A stretch of DNA of 22,041 nt from CAYLLT01 sp964591605 (GTDB lineage Bacteria > Planctomycetota > Phycisphaerae > UBA1845 > PWPN01), in assembly GCA_964591605.1 (NCBI GenBank), contig CAZQEN010000089.1, forward strand, positions 1 to 22,041, in the 5' to 3' direction. Shown here piece after piece: positions 14,606 to 21,642 of this stretch (its first letter is position 1; every line of letters begins with the position of its first letter). A program made the translations under genes and the position numbers. The notes beneath the pieces are model-generated. The model did no database searches, had not been told where the DNA came from, and worked only from the letters and a program-made list of their open reading frames with translations.

Positions 14606-15157
14606 ATGTCTTCCGCGGCGAGCCTCAAAACACGCTGTCCCGTGTGCAACCGAAGGTACGAGATCCCGGCCAGTGCCGCCGGGCATAAGGTTCGATGCTC
14701 GCAGTGCCAGACGGTGTTTCGCGTGCCCGCTCCGCCGGCTGTCCGCCCGGCGCCGGCCGGCCCCGCCGATAAGGCAGTGAAAACCTCCACGCATCGCCCC
14801 GCCGCTCCGGCCGCCGGCCCGAGTCCGGCCTCCGACGCGGCTCGAGCTCGCGAACCGCGGCCTCCGACCGAAGACGACATCCTGCGCTGGCTGTCGGAAG
14901 GCGAGGAAGACCCGGACGCGCCGCCGCCGCTGCCCAGAGGCGCCCGCCCGGCGACTCGGGCCGCTCAGTCCTCAGCCCCCGGCCAGCCCCAGGCGTCCAC
15001 CCACCCATCGGATCCGCCGTCCGATGTCGCAGCGGCCAGCGATCCCACAGCGCCTGCCTCAGAGCGAACCGGAGACCCGATTCGCCTCGAAGACCTGCGT
15101 GCCGGCCGGCTGGCCACACCGCCCGCCAACCCGGCCCCGTTGCGTAAAACCGGCTGA
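14606..15157 (+). CDS. MJ0042-type zinc-ribbon protein
   Basis: A 183-residue protein. Residues 7-42 are an MJ0042-family zinc ribbon: C11-x2-C14, a 16-residue loop with IPASAAGHKVRCSQC, then C31-x2-C34 and QTVFRVPAP. This ribbon is very common at the N-terminus of planctomycete and delta-proteobacterial proteins, often in membrane or regulatory proteins. The rest (45-183) is Pro/Ala/Ser-rich and probably disordered, with one short acidic helix (TEDDILRWLSEGEEDPD, about 87-103). No membrane segment is seen. ATG 14606 has GGGAGG five bases upstream; an in-frame ATG at 14564 is less likely. The zinc ribbon may bind RNA, DNA or protein; the family role is not established. Confidence 0.88.
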   Translation: MSSAASLKTRCPVCNRRYEIPASAAGHKVRCSQCQTVFRVPAPPAVRPAPAGPADKAVKTSTHRPAAPAAGPSPASDAARAREPRPPTEDDILRWLSEGEEDPDAPPPLPRGARPATRAAQSSAPGQPQASTHPSDPPSDVAAASDPTAPASERTGDPIRLEDLRAGRLATPPANPAPLRKTG

Positions 15158-15271
15158 GCCGGCCCGCAGACCCACCGACCAGTCGCGAACCTCCCCCCAT
15201 CGACGCGGCGTGACCGCGCACCGCAGCCCCGCTTCGCCACTGCCTATCCGGCGTTCTCCCGTAAGCGAAAC

Positions 15272-15344
15272 TGGGCCCGGAGGGATTCGAACCCACGACC
15301 AAGCGATTATGAGTCGCCTGCTCTAACCACTGAGCTACGGGCCC
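15272..15344 (-). tRNA. tRNA-Ile2 (anticodon CAT, lysidine-type)
   Basis: The minus strand folds as a standard tRNA: acceptor arms GGGCCCG and CGGGCCC (perfect 7 bp), D-arm TAGCTCAGTGGTTAGAGC, anticodon stem GGCGA/TCGCT with loop CTCATAA (anticodon CAT), T-arm GTGGG-TTCGAAT-CCCTC and discriminator A. The body is very close to the Escherichia coli minor isoleucine tRNA (GTTAGAGCAGGCGACTCATA is shared) and unlike initiator or elongator Met tRNAs. The wobble C should therefore be changed to lysidine by TilS, so that it reads AUA. CCA is not encoded. A TAAAAT (minus strand, 15358-15353) just upstream could be its -10. Confidence 0.95.
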
Positions 15345-15629
15345 ATCCGTTGATTTTATTGACCTTTCCAGTGACTTCCCATCCGTGGGGGTCAAACCGG
15401 ACACCTGTTTTGACGGCAGATTCGGGCCTGGACGCCGGAAACGCGGCTCGCGCGAGTCTCACAGGTGTTCAGCGAACGGGAGTCACACACGCATGTCAAC
15501 TCTAACGCGCAGAAGGGGGCCAGACCAGCGAAACCTTGCCCGGACGACGCGATCTTGCCCCATGCTGCGGGGCGATGGGCCAGAAAGATCGGGGCGTGAG
15601 CGACGGGCAGTCGTGGTGCTCGAGGCAGG

Positions 15630-16658
15630 TCACTCCGGCGTGGGCCAGCCCCGTCCGTATACGCGTTCGATAAAACCGTCCGGTGTTCGCAGGATGAAGA
15701 GTGCCGAGAGCCGCTCGCGCTCCGCGAGGGCGGCGCCCTCCTTGGGCCCGGCGACGCACAGAGCGGTGGCCCAGGCGTCCGCTCGGGCACACGAGGCATC
15801 CAGCACGCTCACCGAAACGAGGTCGTGGCAAGCGGGCCTGCCCGTGCGCGGGTCGATCAGGTGGGCGTAGCGCACGCCTTCCCGCTCGGTGAAGATCCGG
15901 TAGTCGCCGGAGGTGGCGATGCTGCCGGCATGGAGCGGCACCATTCGCTGCACGCAGCGCTGGCCGGCAGTCGGCGTTTCGATCGCCACCTGCCAGGCGC
16001 GGCCGTGCGGATTGTGCCCCCGCACGCGAACCTCGCCTCCGACATCGAGGCAGTAGTGTTCGACGCCGGCCGATTCGAGCGCCTCGGCGGCCCGGTCCGC
16101 CGCGAAGCCCTTGGCAATACTCGCCAGATCGATCCGCACGCCGGCGTCGCTCTTGCGCAGCGCCGGCGGGTTGAGCCGGGCGTCCATCCGCTCCATCCCC
16201 GTCTGGAGCCGGGCCTGTTCGATCTGCACCGGATCCGGGATGCCGGCCGGGCGGGGCGGGGGGCCAAAGCCCCAGAGGTTCACGAGCGGCCCGACCGTGA
16301 TGTCATACGTTCCGCCGCTGCGCCCCGCGATCTCGATTGCCATCACGACGCACCGGGCCGTCTCCGGCGACACGGCAAACCAGTCGGTCCGGTCGGTCGC
16401 ATTGAAACGCGTGATCTCCGAATCCTGGCGATAGGTGGACATCCGTGCTTCGATGCCCTCCAGCACGAGGCGGGCCTGTTCGTGCAGTGCCCCGGCGTCC
16501 ACGCGGTGGGGAAGGTCCACCAGAGTCAGGCCATAGCACGTGCCCATGATGCGGCCGGAGAAGGATGCGGGGGGCTGGTGCCGAAAGGGGATGCTCCGGC
16601 GCAGCAGGGACCGCGCGGTTTGGTGGAAGCTGCCCCAGCGGCCTGCCGGTCCGGACAT
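15630..16658 (-). CDS. apbE: FAD:protein FMN transferase (ApbE)
   Basis: A 342-residue ApbE-family protein, which attaches FMN from FAD to Thr or Ser in target proteins such as Rnf/NQR subunits. Motifs seen: GRIMGTCYGLTLV (35-47), the central ASIAKGFAADRAAEALE, CLDVGGEVRVRG, and the metal-binding C-terminal core LIDPRTGRP (267-275) with ARADAWATAL (D295), as in the family. The N-terminus is Arg-rich and has no lipobox, so it may not be the lipoprotein form. ATG 16658 has AGGA about eight bases upstream. No obvious target (Rnf/Nqr subunit or FMN-binding domain) lies next to it. It is divergent from the DoxD-fusion gene, and its upstream region carries a MITE-like element that begins 20 to 30 bases before the start. 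Confidence 0.95.
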   Translation of the reverse strand: MSGPAGRWGSFHQTARSLLRRSIPFRHQPPASFSGRIMGTCYGLTLVDLPHRVDAGALHEQARLVLEGIEARMSTYRQDSEITRFNATDRTDWFAVSPETARCVVMAIEIAGRSGGTYDITVGPLVNLWGFGPPPRPAGIPDPVQIEQARLQTGMERMDARLNPPALRKSDAGVRIDLASIAKGFAADRAAEALESAGVEHYCLDVGGEVRVRGHNPHGRAWQVAIETPTAGQRCVQRMVPLHAGSIATSGDYRIFTEREGVRYAHLIDPRTGRPACHDLVSVSVLDASCARADAWATALCVAGPKEGAALAERERLSALFILRTPDGFIERVYGRGWPTPE

Positions 16659-16677
16659 ACGGAGGTCCTGTCTCGCG

Positions 16678-16832
16678 CCGATCAGGGGTCTGGCAGTTTT
16701 TCCGGGATCGGCTTGGGGACCCGTCTACCGGACGGGACTTGGATGGGCGACGCGTTCACCCCTTCGCAGGTCCTGCCCGGCAGGCAGGACCTACAGGACG
16801 GCATCCGGAAAAGTTGCCAGACCCCCGATCAG
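16678..16832. mobile_element. MITE-like element with 25-bp inverted ends and nested hairpins
   Basis: The arms at 16681-16705 and 16805-16829 (reverse complement) match at 22 of 25 bases, core GGGGTCTGGCA then TTTTCCGG. The 8-mer CCGATCAG is found at 16678-16685 and again, in the same orientation, at 16825-16832, as a target-site duplication would be; it overlaps the arms because GATC is self-complementary. This gives an element of about 139 bp between the two 8-mers. Inside are hairpins CCCGTC-TACCG-GACGGG (16720-16736) and AGGTCCTGCC-CGGCA-GGCAGGACCT (16768-16792). It has no coding capacity. It lies between apbE and the DoxD-fusion promoter. Confidence 0.65.
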
Positions 16833-16850
16833 TCTACCCCCGCTGCCGTA

Positions 16851-16878
16851 TCGACAACACCCGGTCCGCTGGTAGGAT
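16851..16878 (+). promoter_or_regulatory. Extended -10 promoter for the DoxD-fusion gene
   Basis: TCGACA (16851-16856, 5 of 6) and TAGGAT (16873-16878, 4 of 6) are spaced by 16 bases, with TGG before the -10 (extended -10). Transcription would start near 16885, about 33 bases before ATG 16918. It lies 20 bases outside the MITE-like element. Confidence 0.55.
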
Positions 16879-16917
16879 GGTTGGTGCATCTTGAGGTGAC
16901 ATCCTGGAGGTTCTGCG

Positions 16918-18459
16918 ATGAACGAGGCTGCCCACGCGACCGCGAGCCGGCCCGCGACGCTGGTCCTGGCGCTGCTGCGCATCGGCATCGGCTGGCACTT
17001 CCTGTACGAAGGCATCACCAAGCTGCTCGACCGCGACTGGACGTCGGCCGGTTACCTGCTGGGCAGCACGGGTCCGCTCGCGGGGTTCTTCCGGCGGCTG
17101 GCCGACGACCCCGGGCTCCTGACCGTCGTGGACCAACTGAACATCTGGGGGCTGATCCTCATCGGCGCCTGCCTGATGCTCGGGCTGTTCACGCGGCCGG
17201 CCGCCCTGGCGGGCATCGTGCTGCTCGCGCTCTACTACCTGGCATATCCGCCGCTGTTCGGTCCGCCCATCCAGGGGGTGGAGGGCAACTACCTGATCGT
17301 CAGTAAGAACCTCGTGGAACTGCTCGCGCTCTGTGTCGTCCTGGCCATGCCTGCGAAGGCACTCGGGATCGACGGTGTCCGCGCCGTCCGCCGGGCGAGC
17401 CGGTCTGCGGGCGTGATCCAGGCGGCTGCCGGGGCCGTCCTCGACCCGGCGGTGGCGGCGGCCGTCAGCATGTCGCGCCGGCGTACGCTGGCGGGTCTGG
17501 TCGGTCTGCCGTTTCTCGGCGGGTTCGTGCTCGCGTTCCTCAGGCGGCACGGCTGGAACAGCCACGAGGAGAACCGCCTGGCCGCCCGCGCAGACGTGTA
17601 CAGCGGTGCGACGATCAAGAAGTTCGACTTCTCGAAGACGGTCAAGGACGTCAAGGGCACGCTGCCGCAGGGGCAGATCGGCAACGTCAAGCTGAGTCGG
17701 ATGCTCCTGGGCGGCAACCTGATCGGCGGCTGGGCCCACTCGCGCGACCTGATCTACGTCTCGAAACTGGTCAAAGCCTATCACCACCGCGCCAAGATCT
17801 TCGAGACGTTCCAGCTCGCCGAGGCGTGCGGCATCAACACCTTCATGACCAACCCGATCCTGTGCGAGATCATCAACGATTACTGGAAGAGCACCCGCGG
17901 CAGGATGCAGTTCATCTCGGACTGCGGCGGCGCGAACGTGCTCGAGATGACCAAAAAGTCGATCGATGCCGGCGCGGCGGCGTGCTACTTCCACGGAGGG
18001 ATCGCCGACAGCCTCGTCGCCAAAGGCGAGTTCGATACCATCCAGCAGGTGCTGGACCTGATCCGCCGCAGCGGCCTGCCCGCGGGGATCGGCGGGCACA
18101 AGCTCGCGACCGTGAGGGGCTGCGTGGAGAAGGGCGTTCTGCCCGACTTCTGGATGAAGACGCTGCACCGCACCAACTACTGGTCCGCCCGGCCGGGCGA
18201 GGCGCAGTGCGACAACATCTGGTGCGAGGAACCGGAAGAGACCGTCGCCTATATGAAGACGCTCCGCCAGCCGTGGATCGCGTTCAAGACGCTGGCGGCC
18301 GGTGCGCTCATGCCGCAGGATGGCTTCCGGTACGCGTTCGAGAGCGGCGCCGACTTCATCTGCGTCGGCATGTACGACTTCCAGATCGTCGAGGACGTCA
18401 ACCTTGCCCTCGACGTGCTCGGCGGGAAGCTGGAGCGTCAGCGCGACTGGCTGGCCTGA
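16918..18459 (+). CDS. DoxD-like membrane domain fused to TIM-barrel-like protein
   Basis: A 513-residue two-part protein. Residues 1-145 match the DoxX/DoxD (thiosulfate:quinone oxidoreductase small subunit) type: LLRIGIGWHFLYEGITKLL, YLLGSTGP, GLILIGACLMLGLFTRPAALAGI, LLALYYLAYPP and EGNYLIVSKNLVELLAL, in about four membrane helices. Residues 185-206 are SRRRTLAGLVGLPFLGGFVLAF, which has the shape of a Tat signal (RR at 187-188, then hydrophobic). Residues 222-513 form a soluble domain with a repeating barrel-like pattern: KLSRMLLGGNLIGGWAH, TFQLAEACGINTF, ISDC, ACYFHGGIAD, LPAGIGGH, DFWMKTLHRTNYW, CDNIWC, PWIAFKTLAAGAL and GADFICVGMYDFQIVED. This is close to proteins I recall from planctomycetes and Bacteroidetes without a known reaction. 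ATG 16918 has GGAGG seven bases upstream. The Tat-like segment suggests the barrel lies outside the cytoplasm. Confidence 0.9.
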   Translation: MNEAAHATASRPATLVLALLRIGIGWHFLYEGITKLLDRDWTSAGYLLGSTGPLAGFFRRLADDPGLLTVVDQLNIWGLILIGACLMLGLFTRPAALAGIVLLALYYLAYPPLFGPPIQGVEGNYLIVSKNLVELLALCVVLAMPAKALGIDGVRAVRRASRSAGVIQAAAGAVLDPAVAAAVSMSRRRTLAGLVGLPFLGGFVLAFLRRHGWNSHEENRLAARADVYSGATIKKFDFSKTVKDVKGTLPQGQIGNVKLSRMLLGGNLIGGWAHSRDLIYVSKLVKAYHHRAKIFETFQLAEACGINTFMTNPILCEIINDYWKSTRGRMQFISDCGGANVLEMTKKSIDAGAAACYFHGGIADSLVAKGEFDTIQQVLDLIRRSGLPAGIGGHKLATVRGCVEKGVLPDFWMKTLHRTNYWSARPGEAQCDNIWCEEPEETVAYMKTLRQPWIAFKTLAAGALMPQDGFRYAFESGADFICVGMYDFQIVEDVNLALDVLGGKLERQRDWLA

Positions 18460-18553
18460 GGTCGGGCAGCGTCGCGGGCCCTGCCTGACCGCACCGGCCC
18501 CGCAGGGTGATCCGTTGGCTCCCCGACACCCCACCCGGTCACGGCACGCCTGA

Positions 18554-18570
18554 GTCCTTCACTGAAGGAT
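18554..18570 (-). terminator. Short hairpin between convergent genes
   Basis: TCCTTC (18555-18560), loop ACT, GAAGGA (18564-18569): six perfect pairs. It lies 22 bases after the DUF262 stop and about 95 bases after the DoxD-fusion stop, where convergent transcription would end. The stem is short and there is no T-run, so the call is weak. Confidence 0.25.
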
Positions 18571-18591
18571 AGCGCTTGAGGTCGGCGACGA

Positions 18592-20385
18592 TCACAGCGC
18601 CTCGAACCAAGCCTTGATCTTGCGGGCCATGAGCTTTCGGCGTGCAGCCAGGAAATCGGGGTAATCCTCGAATCCCATGTTTTCGAAGCCATCGGGGATA
18701 CAGTTCTGTTGCAGGTTCTCCCGCAGCTTCGTCGGGTCGCAGATGTTGCCGTACGTTTTCCTGCCGCCCCGGCACTGCTCCAGCACCTGGGCCATATAGA
18801 CGCGCGGCTCCTTGTTGCCGATGGCAATGTTGATCTCGCTCTGGGCGATCACGTAGTTCGCAATCTGGTTGTACTGCCCTTTAGCCAGGCCGTTCCTCTT
18901 CAGGAAGTCCCGCGGGAAGAGGTGGTGCTCGTCCGACTTGACCTCGATCAGCTCGCGGACGGTAATGTCGCTGGACAGGAATCCGCGGTCGTTCATCTTC
19001 ACCTGGGCAGCTTGGAAAGCCCTGAAGTACGGGCTGGAGGCCACGGACGTGTTCATCTCCTCGGGCAGTGCCGTCTCCCAGAAAGCTTCCGACAGTTCAC
19101 CACGCGTGATCGCCTCGGCGTATGCCTCGATGCCTTGGGCGTGGATCTGCCTGATGTCGTAGTCAAACTGGCTGTCAGGCGATCCGGAATACCGACCCGT
19201 CAGGATCGACATCACGAACCATCGGCGGACGTGACGTTCGATGTCGGCAGGCGGGACGTTCTGGCCCCTGAGCGTCAGATAGAGGATAAACGCGAAGTTC
19301 AGCCGGTTCTGCGATCCGATCAGCGATGCGTCGACGAAGCCGGCCGATCGGATGATCATGATGAATGATTTGAAGTTCGTCTCGTTCATGAACCGGCTGA
19401 TTCCCCTCTTGAGCCGGGCGAACGAATCCTCGACGACGGCGTCCTCGTACTGCTTCGTCTCGAAGTTGCGACCCGACAAGAGGGCCACCAAGTCCTGGAG
19501 CTTGCCGCGCCGGAATTCCGACGTGAATGCTACGCGGAGCATGTCGCTGTACGACGGATCATACAGATCGTCGTTCTCCCGCTGGAGCCAGCCAAGTTGC
19601 GGGAAAAACTCGCTGGCGGCGAATGCGGTGTCGTTCTTCACCGTGGCATAGAAGTCCGGGGCCACGGCCAGATGACAGAAGTAGTCGATGGCCTTGCGGA
19701 GGGTATCCCCGCCATAAGTTTCATTGACGGCAATCTTCGACATGGCAAAGTCCGCTTGTCCGAGCGGCACGCCCGCGGAGTTCACGCGGATAAAGATCTC
19801 CGTGACCGTTTCGATATCGAGATCCGAGTTGAGCTCGATCAGGCCGATCTGGTTGTGGACGATTGCCTTCAGGGCTTCGAGGCTCGCGAAGATCTCGTCG
19901 CTGTCTGCCTCGGGGTTCCGTTCGCAGTAGTCCTTTACCAGCCCGAGCATCTTCGTCTCAGGATCGAATACAGTCGCAACGTCTGCGATCCATGCGGGGT
20001 CCTTGACGATCGCGGGGTTTGATACCTCAAAGCGTTTGTCCTGCGGGTGAAACGCAATGCGGATGCGGACCCGCCTGTAGTCCTTGTTGATGACCTCCTG
20101 CCCCAATAAGGATGCCATCAGCGCGGTGATGCGTTGCTGGCCGTCGATGAGGATGCGCTTGCCGGAGGAGGAGGTACCGTCCTTGAGTTTAACGTCAGGG
20201 TTCTTCCACGAGATCAGGTAACCGATCGGGAATCCCGAGAACAGCGAGTCGAGCAGATTGCGGACCTTCGTGGCTTCCCACACGAAAGGCCGCTGGATCT
20301 CGGGGATGGCGATCTCGCCCGACTTGATGAAGGTGAACAAACTCTGAATCGGCTGCTGCGTGACGGAGTAACGTTGATTTGCCAC
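18592..20385 (-). CDS. DUF262 protein with HNH-like C-terminal region (GmrSD-like)
   Basis: A 597-residue protein. The N-terminal half is a DUF262 (GmrS-type, ParB/sulfiredoxin-like) domain: GEIAIPEIQRPFVWEATKVR (22-42), LFSGFPIGYL, and the key DGQQR at 81-85 in ILIDGQQRITALMASLL. Later IFIRVNSAGVPLGQADFAMSK fits the same domain. The C-terminal part has HHLFP (H487, H488) followed by an Asn-rich helix (SEINIAIGNKEP), which resembles the DUF1524/HNH nuclease centre. This layout is that of GmrSD-type type IV restriction enzymes and SspE-like anti-phage effectors, in which the N domain binds or hydrolyses nucleotide and the C domain cuts DNA. A defence role is likely but not shown. GTG 20385 has GAGGGG about nine bases upstream. 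Immediately upstream is a decayed methylase fragment. Confidence 0.9.
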   Translation of the reverse strand: MANQRYSVTQQPIQSLFTFIKSGEIAIPEIQRPFVWEATKVRNLLDSLFSGFPIGYLISWKNPDVKLKDGTSSSGKRILIDGQQRITALMASLLGQEVINKDYRRVRIRIAFHPQDKRFEVSNPAIVKDPAWIADVATVFDPETKMLGLVKDYCERNPEADSDEIFASLEALKAIVHNQIGLIELNSDLDIETVTEIFIRVNSAGVPLGQADFAMSKIAVNETYGGDTLRKAIDYFCHLAVAPDFYATVKNDTAFAASEFFPQLGWLQRENDDLYDPSYSDMLRVAFTSEFRRGKLQDLVALLSGRNFETKQYEDAVVEDSFARLKRGISRFMNETNFKSFIMIIRSAGFVDASLIGSQNRLNFAFILYLTLRGQNVPPADIERHVRRWFVMSILTGRYSGSPDSQFDYDIRQIHAQGIEAYAEAITRGELSEAFWETALPEEMNTSVASSPYFRAFQAAQVKMNDRGFLSSDITVRELIEVKSDEHHLFPRDFLKRNGLAKGQYNQIANYVIAQSEINIAIGNKEPRVYMAQVLEQCRGGRKTYGNICDPTKLRENLQQNCIPDGFENMGFEDYPDFLAARRKLMARKIKAWFEAL

Positions 20386-20402
20386 GGTCAGTTCCCCTCT
20401 AC

Positions 20403-20900
20403 ACGAATGAGGATCTCTTCGAGCATTCGCATCCGCTACGGCCTGTAGAAAAGTACCATGTGAAGCTGATCTCGTACCCTGATCCTGACGCCCGACGGTT
20501 CGAACCACGCATCGGGCGCATGGGGCAGCACCTCGCGCCTCAGGAACGCCTCAATCCCGCCCTGCTCCAGGAGCGGCACCTGCTCGGTGTCGCGCAGGTC
20601 GCTGTCGGGCTCGCGCTGGACGACGCACCGCTTGCCGCCGATCGGCGTCGGGAACAGCGCGTGCAGCGGATCCGACCCCACCTTGCCGCCCTTGCGTATT
20701 TCTTTGACAACGGGCGAGGCGCATTCGTCAGGCTTGGCCGTCTCGCGCAGGGCCTTGATCTCCTTGGGGCAGCAGGCCCGCGCAGCGTCGATGCCCTTGT
20801 CCCAGACACAGTTGGCGATCCAGTTGGACTGGACCTGTTCGGATTTGCCGTTTCCGGCTGCCTGTGCCAATCGGCTCCTCCCCGTGCCCCCCCGGCTCAT
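20403..20900 (-). pseudogene. C-terminal remnant of an N6-adenine DNA methylase (HsdM/type-ISP-like)
   Basis: The open frame (up to 20930) contains, from about 20714 down, VVKEIRKGG, DPLHALF, PIGGKR, then EPDSDLRDTEQVPLLEQGG and IEAFLRREVLPHAPDAW. This is the C-terminal signature of large N-6 methylases (HsdM-type or restriction/methylase fusions). After GVRI the expected GYEISFTWYF appears only if one base (near 20480) is skipped; FYRP then returns in the first frame after a T-run near 20450. A TAG stop (20438-20436) follows where the family continues, and downstream sequence still encodes a matching MLEEI. The catalytic part (NPPF/Y motif) is not in the window. At least three lesions plus the missing front mark it as a dead gene. 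It ends a few bases before the DUF262 start. Confidence 0.8.
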
Positions 20901-20930
20901 GGCCTCAAAGTACTGTGAACCAGGGGACAA

Positions 20931-21520
20931 TACTACCCCCCGGCGGAAGCAGGTTCAAGTTGACAGGACGGGGTCGAGTCTGAGCACCGCCCAAGCGTAC
21001 GGGGAGAGACCTCGACTGTCGGCAGGTAAGGGTTTCCAGCGGCCACCGGGCGAGCCATACTGTCGATGTCGGACTCGGACAAGTATCCTTTGTGATGGAC
21101 CCCGATTGGCTTTTGGACCGACCCATCAGCAACACCGACAACCTGGTTTTTGGGTGGAATATGGCCCGTCCTGGAAAACTGCAACGCTGGTGGGACAGCC
21201 GCAAAGAGGCACAAAAGGCGCAAGAAGTGAATTCTCTTGTGCTTTTTGTGCCTCTTGGCGGCTCATTCGTACTGCGGTCATCTCTGGACCGCGCTGTAGA
21301 TTCAACCAGACGAGCCGTATTCTCGCGTACGTCCCCGAACCCTCTGCGCTCCACGTCCGATTCGTCGGTCCGAGCGCCCTGCATGGTCGGCCACCGTTGC
21401 GGTAAAACGCCCTCAAGCACAGGTTGTGGCGAGCTGCGATCGGAGGGGTCATCGGCGGGGGTGGATGCCCCTGGGAACATCGATTTGTCTGATTTCACGT
21501 ACATTCGGCGCGGCGCTCGC
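20931..21520. other. Intergenic stretch with a palindromic repeat, no credible gene
   Basis: Frames here give low-complexity peptides, and the opposite-strand frames mirror each other around the palindrome at 21197-21263. I find no recognisable protein domain, RNA gene or clear terminator. If the methylase was once full length, its missing upstream part should lie here, but I see no trace of its catalytic motifs, so that part was deleted or replaced. Confidence 0.5.
21197..21263. repeat. 29-bp inverted repeat (palindromic dispersed element)
   Basis: Bases 21197-21225 pair with 21235-21263 around a nine-base loop, with one mismatch and two G-T pairs. The arm is AGCCGCAAAGAGGCACAAAA then GGCGCAAGA. 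I recall this 'AAGAGGCACAAAAGGC' palindrome (peptides HKEAQKAQE and FCAFCAFLW) as a scattered intergenic element in many genomes. No open frame of a transposase is close by, so it would be non-autonomous. Confidence 0.75.
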
Positions 21521-21548
21521 TTGGTTCACGCCGGCTGGACGGTATCAT
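21521..21548 (+). promoter_or_regulatory. Promoter candidate for the response regulator
   Basis: TTGGTT (21521-21526) and TATCAT (21543-21548, 5 of 6) are spaced by 16 bases. Transcription would begin near 21555, about 88 bases before ATG 21643. The -35 matches only in its first three bases. Confidence 0.35.
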
Positions 21549-21642
21549 GGATGAACAGGGCGGGGATGGAGAGGATCGGGCGCGGTCGGGCGCGGCGCTC
21601 CATTTCGCAGCCAGTTTTCGTGCGTTGAGCGGGAGAAGATCG

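Noticed and set aside
14625..15404. Open frame on the minus strand with peptide GPVAQWLEQATHNRLV
   Set aside because: This peptide is a well-known false translation of a tRNA gene; the tRNA at 15272-15344 accounts for it.
15401..15468. Inverted ACACCTGT / ACAGGTGT downstream of apbE
   Set aside because: Eight bases with a 52-base loop can be expected by chance at this base composition, and nothing else supports a site.
16834..18534. 566-residue open frame on the minus strand opposite the DoxD fusion
   Set aside because: Same reason: the plus strand has the conserved protein, its ribosome site and promoter.
3484..20385. ORF6N and DUF262 genes as one defence island
   Set aside because: They are about 14 kb apart with ordinary metabolic and transport genes between them.
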